DNA from: Glycomyces tritici
GTDB taxonomy: Bacteria; Actinomycetota; Actinomycetes; Mycobacteriales; Micromonosporaceae
Direction: 5' to 3'
Assembly: GCF_030403505.1 (NCBI RefSeq)
Contig: NZ_JAUEMJ010000002.1
Span: forward strand, 898,786-962,785
Length of the DNA: 64,000 nt
Positions 26,348 to 35,736 of this stretch are shown here, in pieces (the first letter of the stretch is position 1; each line of letters opens with the position of its first letter). The notes beneath the pieces are model-generated. The model did not search any database. It was not told where the DNA came from and worked only from the letters and a program-made list of their open reading frames with translations. The translations under genes were made by a program, and so were the position numbers.

Positions 26348-27631
26348 GTGCCGGACCGCTCCCCCACCGCCCTCCAGAACTGGGCCGGGAACATCCGCTT
26401 CTCCCCCAGCCGCTTCGAGGCGCCCGCCACGCTCGACGAGGCCCGCTCGGTCATCGCCGCCGCACCGCGCCTGCGCGTGCTCGGTTCGGGCCACTCGTTC
26501 AACACGATCGCCGCCTCCGACGCGACGATGGTCTCCCTCGCGGGCATCGAGCCCGAAGCGCACATCGACGCCCTCACCGGCACCGTCCGCGCCTCCGGGT
26601 GGATCACCTACGCCGCCTTGAGCGACGCCGTGCACCGCGCCGGGTTCGCCCTGCACAACATGGCGTCGCTGCCGCACATCTCCATCGCCGGCTCGATCGC
26701 GACCGGCACGCACGGTTCGGGCGACCGCAACGGGAACCTCGCGACCGCCGTGGCCGCCATCGAGTTCATCGGCCCCGACGGGGAGCTGCGCACGGTCTCG
26801 CGCGGCGACGAGGACTTCCCCGGTTCCGTCGTCCACCTGGGCGCCTTGGGCGTCGTGCACACGGTGACCCTGGACCTGCTGCCCGGCTTCGAGATGCGCC
26901 AGTACGTCTACGACGGCCTGGCGTTCGACCAGGCGCTCGCGCACTTCGACGAGCTGACCTCCTCGGCCTACAGCACCAGCCTGTTCACCGCCTGGGGCGC
27001 GTCCCCGGTGTTCCAGTACTGGGTGAAGCAGCGCACGGCCGACCAGACCCACCCGTTCCCGCAGGCGAACTGGTACGGGGCCCCGCTGGCGGACGGCAAG
27101 CGGCACCCGGTGCCGGGCGTCGACCCCGAGGCGTGCACCGTGCAGCAGGGGCAGACCGGCCCCTGGCACGAGCGCCTGCCGCACTTCAAGCCCGAGTTCA
27201 CCCCCAGCGCGGGCGACGAGCTGCAGTCGGAGTTCCTGATCGACCGGGCGGACGCGCCCGCGGCGCTCGAGGCGCTGGCGGGGCTCGGGGAGCGGCTCGG
27301 CTCGGTGGTGCAGATCTGCGAGGTGCGCACGATGGCGGCGGACGACCTGTGGCTCTCGCCCGCATTCGGGCGCGACACCGTGGGGCTGCATTTCACTTGG
27401 GTGAGCGACTTCGAGGCGGTGGCTCCGGTGATGTCGGCGGCCGAAGCGGCTTTGGAACCGTTCTCACCGCGACCCCATTGGGGCAAATTGTTTTCGATAC
27501 CAATGGATGAGGTCCGCTCGCGTTATCCGCGAATGGGGGACTTCGAGAAACTCCGGGCTCGCGTCGATCCAGAGGGGAAGTTCGGCAATGACTTCTCCGA
27601 CGCAGTCGCGGGCGGTGCCGCGAACCAGTAA
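26348..27631 (+). CDS. FAD-linked alditol oxidase (AldO/xylitol oxidase type)
   Basis: A 427-residue flavoprotein of the VAO family. RVLGSGHSFN (His49) is the covalent FAD attachment site of AldO. SIAGSIATGTHGSGDRNGNL is the second FAD-binding signature. The C-terminal LFSIPMDEVRSRYPRMGDFE and DPEGKFGNDF match sugar-alcohol oxidases. Length is near that of Streptomyces AldO (about 418). It oxidises alditols at C1 with O2, giving aldoses and H2O2. The GTG at 26348 is preceded by AAGGAGG nine bases away. It is a single gene ending in a strong hairpin. Confidence 0.93.
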   Translation: MPDRSPTALQNWAGNIRFSPSRFEAPATLDEARSVIAAAPRLRVLGSGHSFNTIAASDATMVSLAGIEPEAHIDALTGTVRASGWITYAALSDAVHRAGFALHNMASLPHISIAGSIATGTHGSGDRNGNLATAVAAIEFIGPDGELRTVSRGDEDFPGSVVHLGALGVVHTVTLDLLPGFEMRQYVYDGLAFDQALAHFDELTSSAYSTSLFTAWGASPVFQYWVKQRTADQTHPFPQANWYGAPLADGKRHPVPGVDPEACTVQQGQTGPWHERLPHFKPEFTPSAGDELQSEFLIDRADAPAALEALAGLGERLGSVVQICEVRTMAADDLWLSPAFGRDTVGLHFTWVSDFEAVAPVMSAAEAALEPFSPRPHWGKLFSIPMDEVRSRYPRMGDFEKLRARVDPEGKFGNDFSDAVAGGAANQ

Positions 27632-27677
27632 GCGGTGCCGTCTGAGGCACGACCCGCGTAAAGCCGTGTAAAGCAGC

Positions 27678-27708
27678 GAGGGCATTCAGGTGGCTCCTGA
27701 ATGCCCTC
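27678..27708. terminator. Bidirectional terminator between alditol oxidase and HU
   Basis: A 13-bp perfect stem (GAGGGCATTCAGG / CCTGAATGCCCTC) with a five-base loop, between the convergent genes ending at 27631 (+) and 27772 (-). A TTCCCC tail follows on the plus strand. Confidence 0.88.
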
Positions 27709-27771
27709 TTCCCCGTGCGAGTTCGGACGGGCGCCTCACCGCGTGCCCCGAACCGCTTCGGGGCCGCGGCA

Positions 27772-28329
27772 TCAGCTGCGTCCGCGCTTCGTGGTCTTCT
27801 TCGCCGCGGTCTTCTTCGCGGCGGGCTTCGCCGCGGTCTTGCGCACGGCCTTCTTCGCGGTCGTGGCCTTCTTGGCCGTGGTCTTCTTCGCCGCGGTCTT
27901 CTTGGCGCCCACGCGGCTCGTGGCCGTCGAACGGGTCGCCGTGGAGGCGGCCCGCGTGGTCTTCTTGGCGGCCGTCTTCTTGGTCGCCGCCTTCTTCGCG
28001 GTGGTCTTCTTGGCCGGCGCCGCCTTCTTGGCGGTGGCCGACTTGACCGCCTTGCGCTTGCCGGTCACGAGCTCCTTGAAGCCGGTGCCCGGGCGGAACG
28101 CGGGGACGACGGTCTTCTTGACCTTCACCGCTTCCCCGGTACGCGGGTTGCGCGCCATGCGAGCGGCGCGAGCGCGCTTCTCGAAGACGCCGAAACCGGC
28201 GAAGGAGACTTTCTCCCCTTTCACCACCGCGCGCTGTATCTCGTCGATCGCGACATCCACGACTTCTTTCGCAGCGGCCCGGTCGCCAGTGCGTGCGGCG
28301 ATCCGTTCGACGAACTCTGCCTTGTTCAC
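27772..28329 (-). CDS. HU-family nucleoid protein with Lys/Ala-rich tail (HupS/HupB type)
   Basis: A 185-residue two-part protein. Residues 1-90 are a complete HU domain: MNKAEFVERIAART, VSFAGFGVFEKRARAARMAR and NPRTGEAVKVKKTVVPAFRP. Residues 95-185 are a histone-H1-like tail of AAKKT/AKKA repeats ending TTKRGRS, as in mycobacterial HupB and Streptomyces HupS. The GTG start gives the usual NKAEF N-terminus. The tail binds DNA with little sequence preference and is thought to aid compaction. Monocistronic, with the leuCD genes upstream. Confidence 0.95.
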   Translation of the reverse strand: MNKAEFVERIAARTGDRAAAKEVVDVAIDEIQRAVVKGEKVSFAGFGVFEKRARAARMARNPRTGEAVKVKKTVVPAFRPGTGFKELVTGKRKAVKSATAKKAAPAKKTTAKKAATKKTAAKKTTRAASTATRSTATSRVGAKKTAAKKTTAKKATTAKKAVRKTAAKPAAKKTAAKKTTKRGRS

Positions 28330-28508
28330 GAGTCCTACCCTCCCGATAGTCCTTGAAGCCATACCAGCTTGTTAAGCGCACGTTATGACGTTTCGAAAGC
28401 GAACGCAACTGTTTCCGCGAAAATAGACCCGTTGTGTCGCAGGGAATTTTTATTCAGGTGCCCGAAATCGACGCTCGCAACCCCGTTGGGAGGGACCCGA
28501 ACACGCCT

Positions 28509-28535
28509 GGAGCCGGTGGCATCGCCACCGGCTCC
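28509..28535 (-). terminator. Terminator after leuD
   Basis: An 11-bp perfect stem GGAGCCGGTGG / CCACCGGCTCC (12 bp if the loop is drawn as ATC), 36 bp beyond the leuD stop. No U-run, as is common at this GC content. Confidence 0.8.
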
Positions 28536-28570
28536 GTACGTGATTGCTAACTGGATCGGGCTCCCGGACA

Positions 28571-29170
28571 CTAGACCTGAGCGGGGAGAGTCCTAGGCCG
28601 CCAAGCGTCCCGGTTCGACTCGAAGCCCGCGATCTTGTCCTCGTCGCGCAGCGTCAGGGCCACGTCGTCGAGCCCTTCCATCATGCGCCAGCGCAGGAAC
28701 TCGTCGAACTCGAAGCTCCAGGTCCGCTCGCCCGCACGGACTTCGCACGCCTCGAGGTCGACCGTGGTCTCCGCCTCCGGGTGGAGTTCGGCGCGCAGCC
28801 ACAGCTCCTCGACGGCCGCCTCGGGCAGCTCCACAGTCAACAGACCGTTCTTGAGCGAGTTGCCGCGGAAGATGTCGCCGAAGCGCGGGGCGATGACCGC
28901 CTTGAACCCGTAGTCCTTCAGGGCCCAGACGGCGTGCTCGCGTGAGGAGCCGGTGCCGAACTCGGTGCCGGTGACCAGGATGGTGGCGCTGCGGTACTCC
29001 GGCTGGTTGAGGAGGAACTTCTCGTCCTCGCGCCACTCGGCGAACAGGCCGTCCTCGAACCCGGTCTTGGTGACCCGCTTGAGGTACACGGCCGGGATGA
29101 TCTGGTCGGTGTCGACGTTGGAGCGTCGCAGCGGGGCGACGCTGCCGGTGTGGGTCGTGAACTTGTCCAT
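28571..29170 (-). CDS. leuD: 3-isopropylmalate dehydratase small subunit
   Basis: A 199-residue subunit. [19 protein letters not shown] at the N-terminus and [20 protein letters not shown] (the aconitase swivel-domain signature) are clear. With LeuC it isomerises 2-isopropylmalate to 3-isopropylmalate in leucine synthesis. It lies 15 bp after leuC and is cotranscribed. Confidence 0.97.
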   Translation of the reverse strand: MDKFTTHTGSVAPLRRSNVDTDQIIPAVYLKRVTKTGFEDGLFAEWREDEKFLLNQPEYRSATILVTGTEFGTGSSREHAVWALKDYGFKAVIAPRFGDIFRGNSLKNGLLTVELPEAAVEELWLRAELHPEAETTVDLEACEVRAGERTWSFEFDEFLRWRMMEGLDDVALTLRDEDKIAGFESNRDAWRPRTLPAQV

Positions 29171-29185
29171 GATTCCCTGCCCTTC

Positions 29186-30613
29186 CTACAGATCCGCCGG
29201 GCTGGCGAGGTGGCCGGTCACGGCCGTGGCGGCGGCGACGGCCGGGCTCACCAGGTGGGTGCGCCCGCCCTTGCCTTGGCGTCCCTCGAAGTTGCGGTTC
29301 GAGGTGGAGGCGGCGCGCTGGCCGGGCGTCAGCTGGTCCGGGTTCATGCCCAGGCACATCGAGCAGCCGGCGAAGCGCCAGTCGGCGCCCGCGTCGATGA
29401 AGACCTTGTCGAGGCCTTCGGCGATGGCCTGCTCGCGGACCTTCGCGGAGCCGGGCACGACCATCATGTTGACCGTGTCGGCGACCTTGCGGCCCTTGAT
29501 GACCTCGGCGGCGGTGCGCAGGTCCTCGATGCGGCCGTTGGTGCACGAGCCGAGGAAGACGACGTCGACGTCGATCTCGCGCATCGGCGTGCCGGCTTCG
29601 AGGCCCATGTACTCCAGGGCCCCGGCGGCGGTGGTGCGCGCGATCGGGTCCTCGAAGTCCTCGGGTGCGGGGACGGTGCCGGAAAGCTCGACGCCCTGCC
29701 CGGGGTTGGTGCCCCAGGTGACGAACGGGCTCAAGGAGGCCGCGTCGATGACGATCTCCTTGTCGAAGACGGCGCCCTCGTCGGTCTTGAGGGTCTGCCA
29801 GTACTCGACGGCGGCGTCCCAGTCCTCGCCCTGGGGCGCGTGCGGGCGGCCCTTGACGTAGGCGGCGGTCTTCTCGTCAGGCGCGATCATGCCGGCCTTG
29901 GCGCCCCACTCGATGGACATGTTGCACACCGTCATGCGGCCTTCCATCGAGAGCTCCTCGATGGCCTGGCCGCGGTACTCGACGATGTGGCCCTTGCCGC
30001 CGCCGGTGCCGGTGATGGAGATGATCTTGAGGATCAGGTCCTTCGCCGAGACGCCTTCGGGCAGCGAGCCGTTCACGGTGACGGCCATGTACTTCGGCTT
30101 CGCCTGCGGCAGGGTCTGCGTGGCGAGCACGTGCTCGACCTCGCTGGTGCCGATGCCGAACGCGATCGAGCCGAACGCGCCGTGCGTGGAGGTGTGGGAG
30201 TCGCCGCACACCACGGTCATGCCCGGCTGGGTGAGTCCCAGCTGGGGTCCCACGACGTGGACGACGCCCTGGTTCTCGTCACCGAGCGAGTGGATGCGGA
30301 CGCCGAACTCTTCGCAGTTGGCGCGGAGCGTCTCGATCTGCTTGCGGCTGGTCGGGTCCGCGATGGTGAAGAGGTTGTCGGTGGGCGTGTTGTGGTCCTC
30401 GGTCGCGATCGTGAGATCGGTCCGCCGGACTTTGCGCCCCGCCTGCCGCAGGCCGTCGAAGGCCTGGGGGCTGGTCACCTCGTGAAGGAGGTGCAGGTCG
30501 ATGTAGAGCAGGTCGGGTTGCTGGCCGCCCGTGCGTACCACGTGGGCGTCCCAGACCTTCTGCGCGAGGGTGCGCGGTGCCGTTCCCTCGGATTCGTGTG
30601 GTGTAGGTGACAT
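29186..30613 (-). CDS. leuC: 3-isopropylmalate dehydratase large subunit
   Basis: A 475-residue aconitase-superfamily protein. The [4Fe-4S] cysteines are in [12 protein letters not shown] and [34 protein letters not shown] and [10 protein letters not shown] are conserved substrate-site segments. First gene of leuCD; divergent from the NdgR-like regulator with only 52 bp between starts, which matches the known arrangement in Streptomyces where NdgR controls leuCD. Confidence 0.97.
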   Translation of the reverse strand: MSPTPHESEGTAPRTLAQKVWDAHVVRTGGQQPDLLYIDLHLLHEVTSPQAFDGLRQAGRKVRRTDLTIATEDHNTPTDNLFTIADPTSRKQIETLRANCEEFGVRIHSLGDENQGVVHVVGPQLGLTQPGMTVVCGDSHTSTHGAFGSIAFGIGTSEVEHVLATQTLPQAKPKYMAVTVNGSLPEGVSAKDLILKIISITGTGGGKGHIVEYRGQAIEELSMEGRMTVCNMSIEWGAKAGMIAPDEKTAAYVKGRPHAPQGEDWDAAVEYWQTLKTDEGAVFDKEIVIDAASLSPFVTWGTNPGQGVELSGTVPAPEDFEDPIARTTAAGALEYMGLEAGTPMREIDVDVVFLGSCTNGRIEDLRTAAEVIKGRKVADTVNMMVVPGSAKVREQAIAEGLDKVFIDAGADWRFAGCSMCLGMNPDQLTPGQRAASTSNRNFEGRQGKGGRTHLVSPAVAAATAVTGHLASPADL

Positions 30614-30665
30614 CTCTGTTCCCAGTCGTTGGACTTCTCGAAATATGGGAGGTAATGTTCAGCTC

Positions 30666-31367
30666 GTGAGAACGAATACTATCAGCGGAGTCGGCGTCCT
30701 TGACAAGGCGGTGCTCATCCTCACGGCTTGCACCAACGGCGCCAGCCTGGCTGAGCTCGTGCACGAGACCGGATTGCCCAGGGCCACGGCCCACCGGCTC
30801 GCACAGGCCCTCGAAGCCCACGAGATGCTGCAACGCGACCACGAGGGCCGTTGGCGCCCCGGCCCGAAACTCGGCGAGCTCGCCGGGTCGACGGCCGACG
30901 TCCTCCTCAGTGCCGCCGAACCAGTGCTCAACCTCCTCCGCGACCAGACGGGCGAATCGACCCAGCTGTACCGCAGGCGGGCCGACGAGCGCGTCTGCGT
31001 GGCCGCCGCCGAGCGCGCCTCCGGGCTGCGCGACACGGTGCCCGTCGGCGCGGGCCTCCCGATGACCGCCGGTTCGGGCGCGCAGGTGCTGCTCGCCTGG
31101 GAGCCGCCGGAAGGGATCCTGCCGCTGCTGCCCAAGTGCCGGTTCTCGTCGAAGACCCTCGCCGAGGTCCGCCGCCGCGGCTTCGCGCAGTCGGTCGCCG
31201 AACGCGAACCGGGCGTGGTCAGCGTCTCGGCTCCCGTACGGGACAAGACCGGCCGCGTCGTCGCCGCGATCTCGGTGTCCGGGCCCATAGAGCGTCTCGG
31301 ACGCCGCCCGGGCGACCGCCTCGGCATGGCCGTCATCCGCGCCGGGCAGAAGCTGTCCGGCCTCTAA
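30666..31367 (+). CDS. ndgR: IclR-family regulator of leucine genes (NdgR/AreB type)
   Basis: A 233-residue IclR regulator. The HTH lies in SLAELVHETGLPRATAHRLA (about 28-47). The effector domain contains ESTQLYRRRADERVCVAAAE and SGLRDTVPVGAGLPMTAGSG. These stretches match Streptomyces NdgR, which regulates leuCD and other amino-acid genes and represses itself. The GTG at 30666 is chosen since homologues begin shortly before SGVGVLDKA; GGGAGG lies 13 bases upstream. Binding to the 52-bp leuC-ndgR gap is expected from family knowledge, not visible as a clear palindrome. Confidence 0.9.
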   Translation: MRTNTISGVGVLDKAVLILTACTNGASLAELVHETGLPRATAHRLAQALEAHEMLQRDHEGRWRPGPKLGELAGSTADVLLSAAEPVLNLLRDQTGESTQLYRRRADERVCVAAAERASGLRDTVPVGAGLPMTAGSGAQVLLAWEPPEGILPLLPKCRFSSKTLAEVRRRGFAQSVAEREPGVVSVSAPVRDKTGRVVAAISVSGPIERLGRRPGDRLGMAVIRAGQKLSGL

Positions 31368-31400
31368 CCCCATCGTCCAACCCCTATTGTCGTCCCGAAG

Positions 31401-31448
31401 ACGGCCCGGCGGAACCACGCTTCGAAAGAAGCGCGGCCGCCGGGCCGT
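31401..31448. terminator. Bidirectional terminator between ndgR and the CHAD gene
   Basis: A 12-bp outer stem (ACGGCCCGGCGG / CCGCCGGGCCGT) encloses a second stem CGCTTC-GAAA-GAAGCG. It lies between convergent genes, 34 bp past the ndgR stop. Confidence 0.85.
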
Positions 31449-31466
31449 TCCGCGTCGTCTGCGGGG

Positions 31467-32261
31467 TCAGGAGCCGCTTCGCTCGGCCAGCGCCGCTTCG
31501 ACTTTGGCGAGGTGCTTGGCGTGGGCCTGGCGCTCGCGTTCCAGGACCGGCGATTCGGGGGCGTGGGCCTCCAGGTACCGGATCGCGACCACGTCGTCCT
31601 GGCAGCGCCCGAACAGGTTCTGGAGGCGCTTGGCCCCGGACGCGATCGCCGCGGCGGGCTCGCCGAGGTCGACGGCCGCTTCGGCGGTGTAGCGGGTCCG
31701 CTTGGCGGCGTTGCGCGCCGTGTGTCGCGCCGCGTCCGGATCGGCGGCGCCGTCGATGGCGTCCAGGGCCCGTTCCAGGTCGCGGCGGGAGGCTTCGACG
31801 ATCGGTCCGAGGACCGATTCGACCGGTTGCGCGGCCGCGGCCGAATACTGCGGTGCGGTGGCCATGGCCTGGGCCGCGGCGAGGAGTTTGGTGGTGCGCT
31901 CGCGGGAGCAGGCCCGCGCGAGCGGTTCGTAGGCGAGGCGTTCCTGCTCCGCGAGGGCCTCGAACCAGTCCGGGCGCTCGTCGCCGAGGCGCTTGGCGAA
32001 CCGCATCCGGAGCACTTCGAGGTCGCGGACGGTGCCGAGTTCGTCGGCGAGCCAGCGCAGCCGCCTGCGGTTCAGCGGCATGGTCTCGTAGAGGCCGGAG
32101 TAGGTCGACAGCAGCGAGCGCAGCCGGCGGGTGGCCACCCGCATGCGGTGCACGGCGTCCGGTTCGGCGCGAATGACCGGTTCCCGGAACTCGTGCAGCG
32201 CCTCCACCTGGAGTGCGAGGTAGGTGTGAACGCCGGTCACGGCACTGGGTGTCGCTGTCAT
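31467..32261 (-). CDS. CHAD domain protein
   Basis: A 264-residue all-helical protein consisting of one CHAD domain. HRMRVATRRLRSLLSTYSGLY near residue 40 and HTARNAAKRTRYTAEAAVDL near residue 180 are the paired conserved-histidine helices that bind polyphosphate. KRLQNLFGRCQDDVVA is the closing motif. Unlike many homologues there is no N-terminal CYTH domain and no CYTH or ppk gene nearby. GGAGG precedes the ATG. A polyphosphate-related role is family knowledge only. Confidence 0.9.
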   Translation of the reverse strand: MTATPSAVTGVHTYLALQVEALHEFREPVIRAEPDAVHRMRVATRRLRSLLSTYSGLYETMPLNRRRLRWLADELGTVRDLEVLRMRFAKRLGDERPDWFEALAEQERLAYEPLARACSRERTTKLLAAAQAMATAPQYSAAAAQPVESVLGPIVEASRRDLERALDAIDGAADPDAARHTARNAAKRTRYTAEAAVDLGEPAAAIASGAKRLQNLFGRCQDDVVAIRYLEAHAPESPVLERERQAHAKHLAKVEAALAERSGS

Positions 32262-32352
32262 GGAACCTCCGCTGTCGCTGGGGCACCAATTACAGCATCA
32301 TGCGAAGACGCGGCCCGAACCCCAAGGCCCGCAATCACATCCGGGTCACCGT

Positions 32353-32727
32353 TCAGGCGGCGATCCAGCGCTTCACGAGGCCGCTGAGGGCCTGCTCGTT
32401 CGCGCGGGCGTCGGCGAGGTCCTTGAAGGCGACCACGGCCCGGTCGTTGGACCGCCACCGCATCAGGCCCGTGTCGTCGGCGAACTCGAAGGCGTCCTTC
32501 CGGACCGCGGCGCCGCGGTGGAAGACGAGCTGCACGTCCTTCGCCTTGAGGTTGAAGGTCACGCGGTCGACGCCGCCGTGGACGAAGCTGGGCGCGTTCC
32601 ATTTGACGTGCTCGGTGATCCCCGGGTCGACGGCGAGGATCACCGCGCGCAGGTGCTCGACCGCGTCCTTGTGGGGGTGGTCGGCGCCCGCCATCAGCGC
32701 ATCGACCTCGTCGTTCGGGCTCGTCAT
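32353..32727 (-). CDS. DUF1801 (YdhG-like) protein
   Basis: A 124-residue protein. VDALMAGADHPHKDAVEHLR, ITEHVKWNAPSF and the final RWIAA region fit the DUF1801 alpha/beta fold. The frame is open far upstream but only this part is conserved-looking. The ATG at 32727 is probable; GTG at 32736 is possible. Biochemical function of the family is unknown. It lies 80 bp downstream of hutH on the same strand and might be read through from the hut operon. Confidence 0.8.
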   Translation of the reverse strand: MTSPNDEVDALMAGADHPHKDAVEHLRAVILAVDPGITEHVKWNAPSFVHGGVDRVTFNLKAKDVQLVFHRGAAVRKDAFEFADDTGLMRWRSNDRAVVAFKDLADARANEQALSGLVKRWIAA

Positions 32728-32807
32728 CGTCCGCACCCCGTTCTCGTCGTCGCCGCTGCGCGGCCGGTGGGCCGATGGTATCGGCGCGCACCGACACCTG
32801 GTGCTCG

Positions 32808-34346
32808 TCAGCGGAGCGGGCCCACCGCCGCTTCGATCTCGTCCTTGAGGGCCGGGCTTTCGAGGAGGTGTTTGACCTGCTCGATGACCGGGGCGAGGAA
32901 GTGGTCGGGGCCGGGCTTGCCCGCGATCGGGGCGACGGCGGCGATCGCGGCCCGCGCGGCCGGGCTGGGGATCAGGGGCTGGCGCAGTTGCAGGCCTTGG
33001 ACTCCGGCGAGGAGCTCCACCGCGAGCAGGGTGCCCAGGTTGTCGATGACGGTGCGGAGCTTGCAGCCCGCGGCCCAGCCCATCGAGACGTGGTCCTCCT
33101 GCATGCCGGAGGTCGGCACCGAGTCGACCGAGGCCGGGGCGGCGAGCCTGCGGTTCTCGGCCACGATCCCGGCCGCGGTGTACTGCGCGATCATGAGCCC
33201 CGAGTTCACGCCCGGGTCCGGGCTGAGGAACGCCGGGAGGCCGCGCGAGCGCGTGACGTCCAGGAGGCGGTCGACGCGCCGTTCCGAGATCGAGCCGACG
33301 TCCGCTGCGGCGATGCCGAGGAAGTCGGCCGCGTAGCCGAGCGGGGCGCCGTGGAAGTTGCCGGTGGACTCGACGCGGCCGTCCGGGAGCACCACCGGGT
33401 TGTCGACGACCGAGCGCAGTTCCCGGGCGGCCACGGTCTCGGCGTAGGCGAGCACGTCGCGCGCGGCTCCGGCGACCTGCGGGGCGCAGCGCATGGAGTA
33501 GGCGTCCTGCACCGCGTGCGCGGTGTCGTTGCGGTGGGAGTCCATGACCTCGGAGTCCTGGAGCAGCCGGTGGATGTTGGCGGCGCTGTGCGCCTGGCCC
33601 GGTTGGGGGCGGATCTCGTGGAGTTCGGGCTGGAACGGGCGGTCCGAGCCGAGCATCGCCTCGTTCGAGAGCGCGGCGCACACGTCGGCCATGGCGAGCA
33701 GATGGCGCAGGTCCGCGACCGCGAGGATCAGCATGCCGAGCATCCCGTCGGTGCCGTTGATGAGCGCCAGGCCCTCCTTCGAGGACAACGTGATCGGCGT
33801 CAGGCCGGCGCGTTCCAGGACCGGGCCGGCGTCGAGGCGGGTGCCGTCGTCGGCGCGGACCCAGCCCTCACCGAGCAGCACCATCGCGCAGTGCGCCAAC
33901 GGCGCGAGGTCGCCTGAGGCGCCGAGCGAGCCGTGCCGCGGGACCCACGGGGTGATGTCGGCGTTGAGCAGCGCGGCCAGGGCATCGGCGACCTCGGGGC
34001 GGACCCCGCTGAGGCCCATGGCGAGCGAGCGCAGGCGCAGGAGCATCATCGCTCGGACCACCTCGACGGGCATGGGGTCGCCGACGCCCGCCGCGTGCGA
34101 GCGGATCAGCGCGTGCTGGAGTTCGGCGCGGCGATCGGGCGCGACGAACGTGTTCGCGAGCGCGCCGAAACCGGTCGAGACGCCGTAGACGGGACGGCCT
34201 TCGCGTTCGATCGAGTCGACGATCGCGCGGCTGCGCGCCATGGCGTCGCGGGCCTCAGCGTCGATGACGACGCGGGCGCGGTCGCGGGCGACCGCGATGA
34301 CCTCGCCGGGGGTGACCGGGACGGTCGTGATGTGGACTGCGGACAT
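32808..34346 (-). CDS. hutH: Histidine ammonia-lyase
   Basis: A 512-residue enzyme converting L-histidine to urocanate and ammonia. GSLGASGDLAPLAH contains the Ala-Ser-Gly triad that forms the MIO cofactor. PVYGVSTGFGALAN carries the conserved Tyr. ISERRVDRLLD and MQEDHVSMGWAA are further active-site segments. GAGGAG precedes the ATG. It is the last hut gene, nine bases after hutI. Confidence 0.97.
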   Translation of the reverse strand: MSAVHITTVPVTPGEVIAVARDRARVVIDAEARDAMARSRAIVDSIEREGRPVYGVSTGFGALANTFVAPDRRAELQHALIRSHAAGVGDPMPVEVVRAMMLLRLRSLAMGLSGVRPEVADALAALLNADITPWVPRHGSLGASGDLAPLAHCAMVLLGEGWVRADDGTRLDAGPVLERAGLTPITLSSKEGLALINGTDGMLGMLILAVADLRHLLAMADVCAALSNEAMLGSDRPFQPELHEIRPQPGQAHSAANIHRLLQDSEVMDSHRNDTAHAVQDAYSMRCAPQVAGAARDVLAYAETVAARELRSVVDNPVVLPDGRVESTGNFHGAPLGYAADFLGIAAADVGSISERRVDRLLDVTRSRGLPAFLSPDPGVNSGLMIAQYTAAGIVAENRRLAAPASVDSVPTSGMQEDHVSMGWAAGCKLRTVIDNLGTLLAVELLAGVQGLQLRQPLIPSPAARAAIAAVAPIAGKPGPDHFLAPVIEQVKHLLESPALKDEIEAAVGPLR

Positions 34347-34355
34347 CGTTGCTCC

Positions 34356-35516
34356 TCAACTCACCGCGGTGCCGGCGCGGAAGACGGTGTCGATCAGGGG
34401 CGTCCCCGGCCGGTAGGCCAGGTGGACGTACGAGGGGGCGTCGAGGAGGACCAGGTCGGCGCGGGCGCCGACCTCGATCCGCCCGATGTCCTTGCGCCGC
34501 AATGCGTCGGCACCCGCGGCGGTGGCGGCCTCGAGCGCCTCGTCGGGGGTCATCCGCATCTCGCGGACGGCGAGGGCGATGCAGAACGCCATGCTGCTCG
34601 TGTACGAGGAGCCGGGGTTGCAGTCGGTCGCGAGCGCGACGCGGACGCCGGCGTCGAGGAGGCGGCGCGCGTCGGGATAGGGCGAACGGGTCGAGAACTC
34701 CGCGCCCGGCAGGAGGGTCGCGACGGTGTCGCCGCCCGCGAGGGCGTCCACATCGGAGTCGGTCAGGTGGGTGCAGTGGTCGGCGGAGGCCGCCCCGAGC
34801 TCGACGGCGAGCTGCACGCCGGGGCCGGCGGTGAGCTGGTTGGCGTGGACGCGCAGGCCCAGTCCTGCCGCGGCGCTCGCGGTGAGGACCGCGCGGGCCT
34901 GGTCCCCGTCGAAGGCGCCGCGCTCGCAAAAGACGTCCGCCCATTTGGCATGGGGCGCACAGGCTTCGAGCATGGGGCCCGCGGCGAGCGCGGTGTACTC
35001 GTCAGCGTCCGTCAAGGCGCCGTCGGCGCCCTCCGGAACGGTGTGCGCGCCGAGATAGGTGGTCTCGGTGGTGAACTCGCCGGCGATGCGCAGCGACCGG
35101 GCCTCGTCGTCGACGGTCAGGCCGTAGCCGGACTTGACCTCCACGGTGGTGGTGCCCTGGCGGAGCATCTCAGTGGTGAGGCGGGCGCAGGTCTCGCGCA
35201 GGCGGGCGTCACTGGCGGCGCGGGTGGCGGCCACGGTGGTGCGGATGCCGCCGCCGGTGTAGGGCTCGCCGGCCATGCGGGCGGCGAACTCGCCGCTGCG
35301 GTCGCCGGCGAAGACGAGGTGGGCGTGGCTGTCGACGAAGCCGGGGATCATGGCCTTGTCGCCGGCGTCGAAGTACTCGTCGGCGGCGGGCCGGTTGAGC
35401 CGGTGGCCGACCCAGGCGATGCGGCCGTCCTCGACGACGATCGCGGCGTCGTAGTGGATCGTGCCCTCGTCGTCGGCGCTGAAGAGTTCGCCGATGCCGT
35501 CGATCAACAGGCTCAT
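34356..35516 (-). CDS. hutI: Imidazolonepropionase
   Basis: A 386-residue amidohydrolase opening the imidazolone ring to formiminoglutamate. Metal ligands appear as [12 protein letters not shown] near residue 65, HANQ, ADHCTHL and the Asp in [23 protein letters not shown] is diagnostic of HutI. AAAGGA lies upstream of the ATG. It lies between hutF (220-bp gap upstream) and hutH. Confidence 0.96.
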   Translation of the reverse strand: MSLLIDGIGELFSADDEGTIHYDAAIVVEDGRIAWVGHRLNRPAADEYFDAGDKAMIPGFVDSHAHLVFAGDRSGEFAARMAGEPYTGGGIRTTVAATRAASDARLRETCARLTTEMLRQGTTTVEVKSGYGLTVDDEARSLRIAGEFTTETTYLGAHTVPEGADGALTDADEYTALAAGPMLEACAPHAKWADVFCERGAFDGDQARAVLTASAAAGLGLRVHANQLTAGPGVQLAVELGAASADHCTHLTDSDVDALAGGDTVATLLPGAEFSTRSPYPDARRLLDAGVRVALATDCNPGSSYTSSMAFCIALAVREMRMTPDEALEAATAAGADALRRKDIGRIEVGARADLVLLDAPSYVHLAYRPGTPLIDTVFRAGTAVS

Positions 35517-35736
35517 CGCCGGTCCTTTCGGTGGGCGGCATGGACATTTCGAGGACGAACGTCGCCGGGTGGCGGGCAGGCCGGGGTGGTGCGGCCGGCC
35601 TGCGGTCGATCCGGCGCGGCGCGGCCCGCACGCGGGCCGTCCGGTGCGGAGCTGCGCGGTGACGGGCGATCCGGCGCGGGGCCGCGGGGCGGCTCGCCCG
35701 CTACAGCGTGCGAGCGGCGGGCCGATTGCGAGTCGG

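Noticed and set aside
35517..35736. Possible small gene between hutF and hutI
   Set aside because: The open frames are only read-through in extremely GC-rich sequence, with no ribosome site or domain-like composition.
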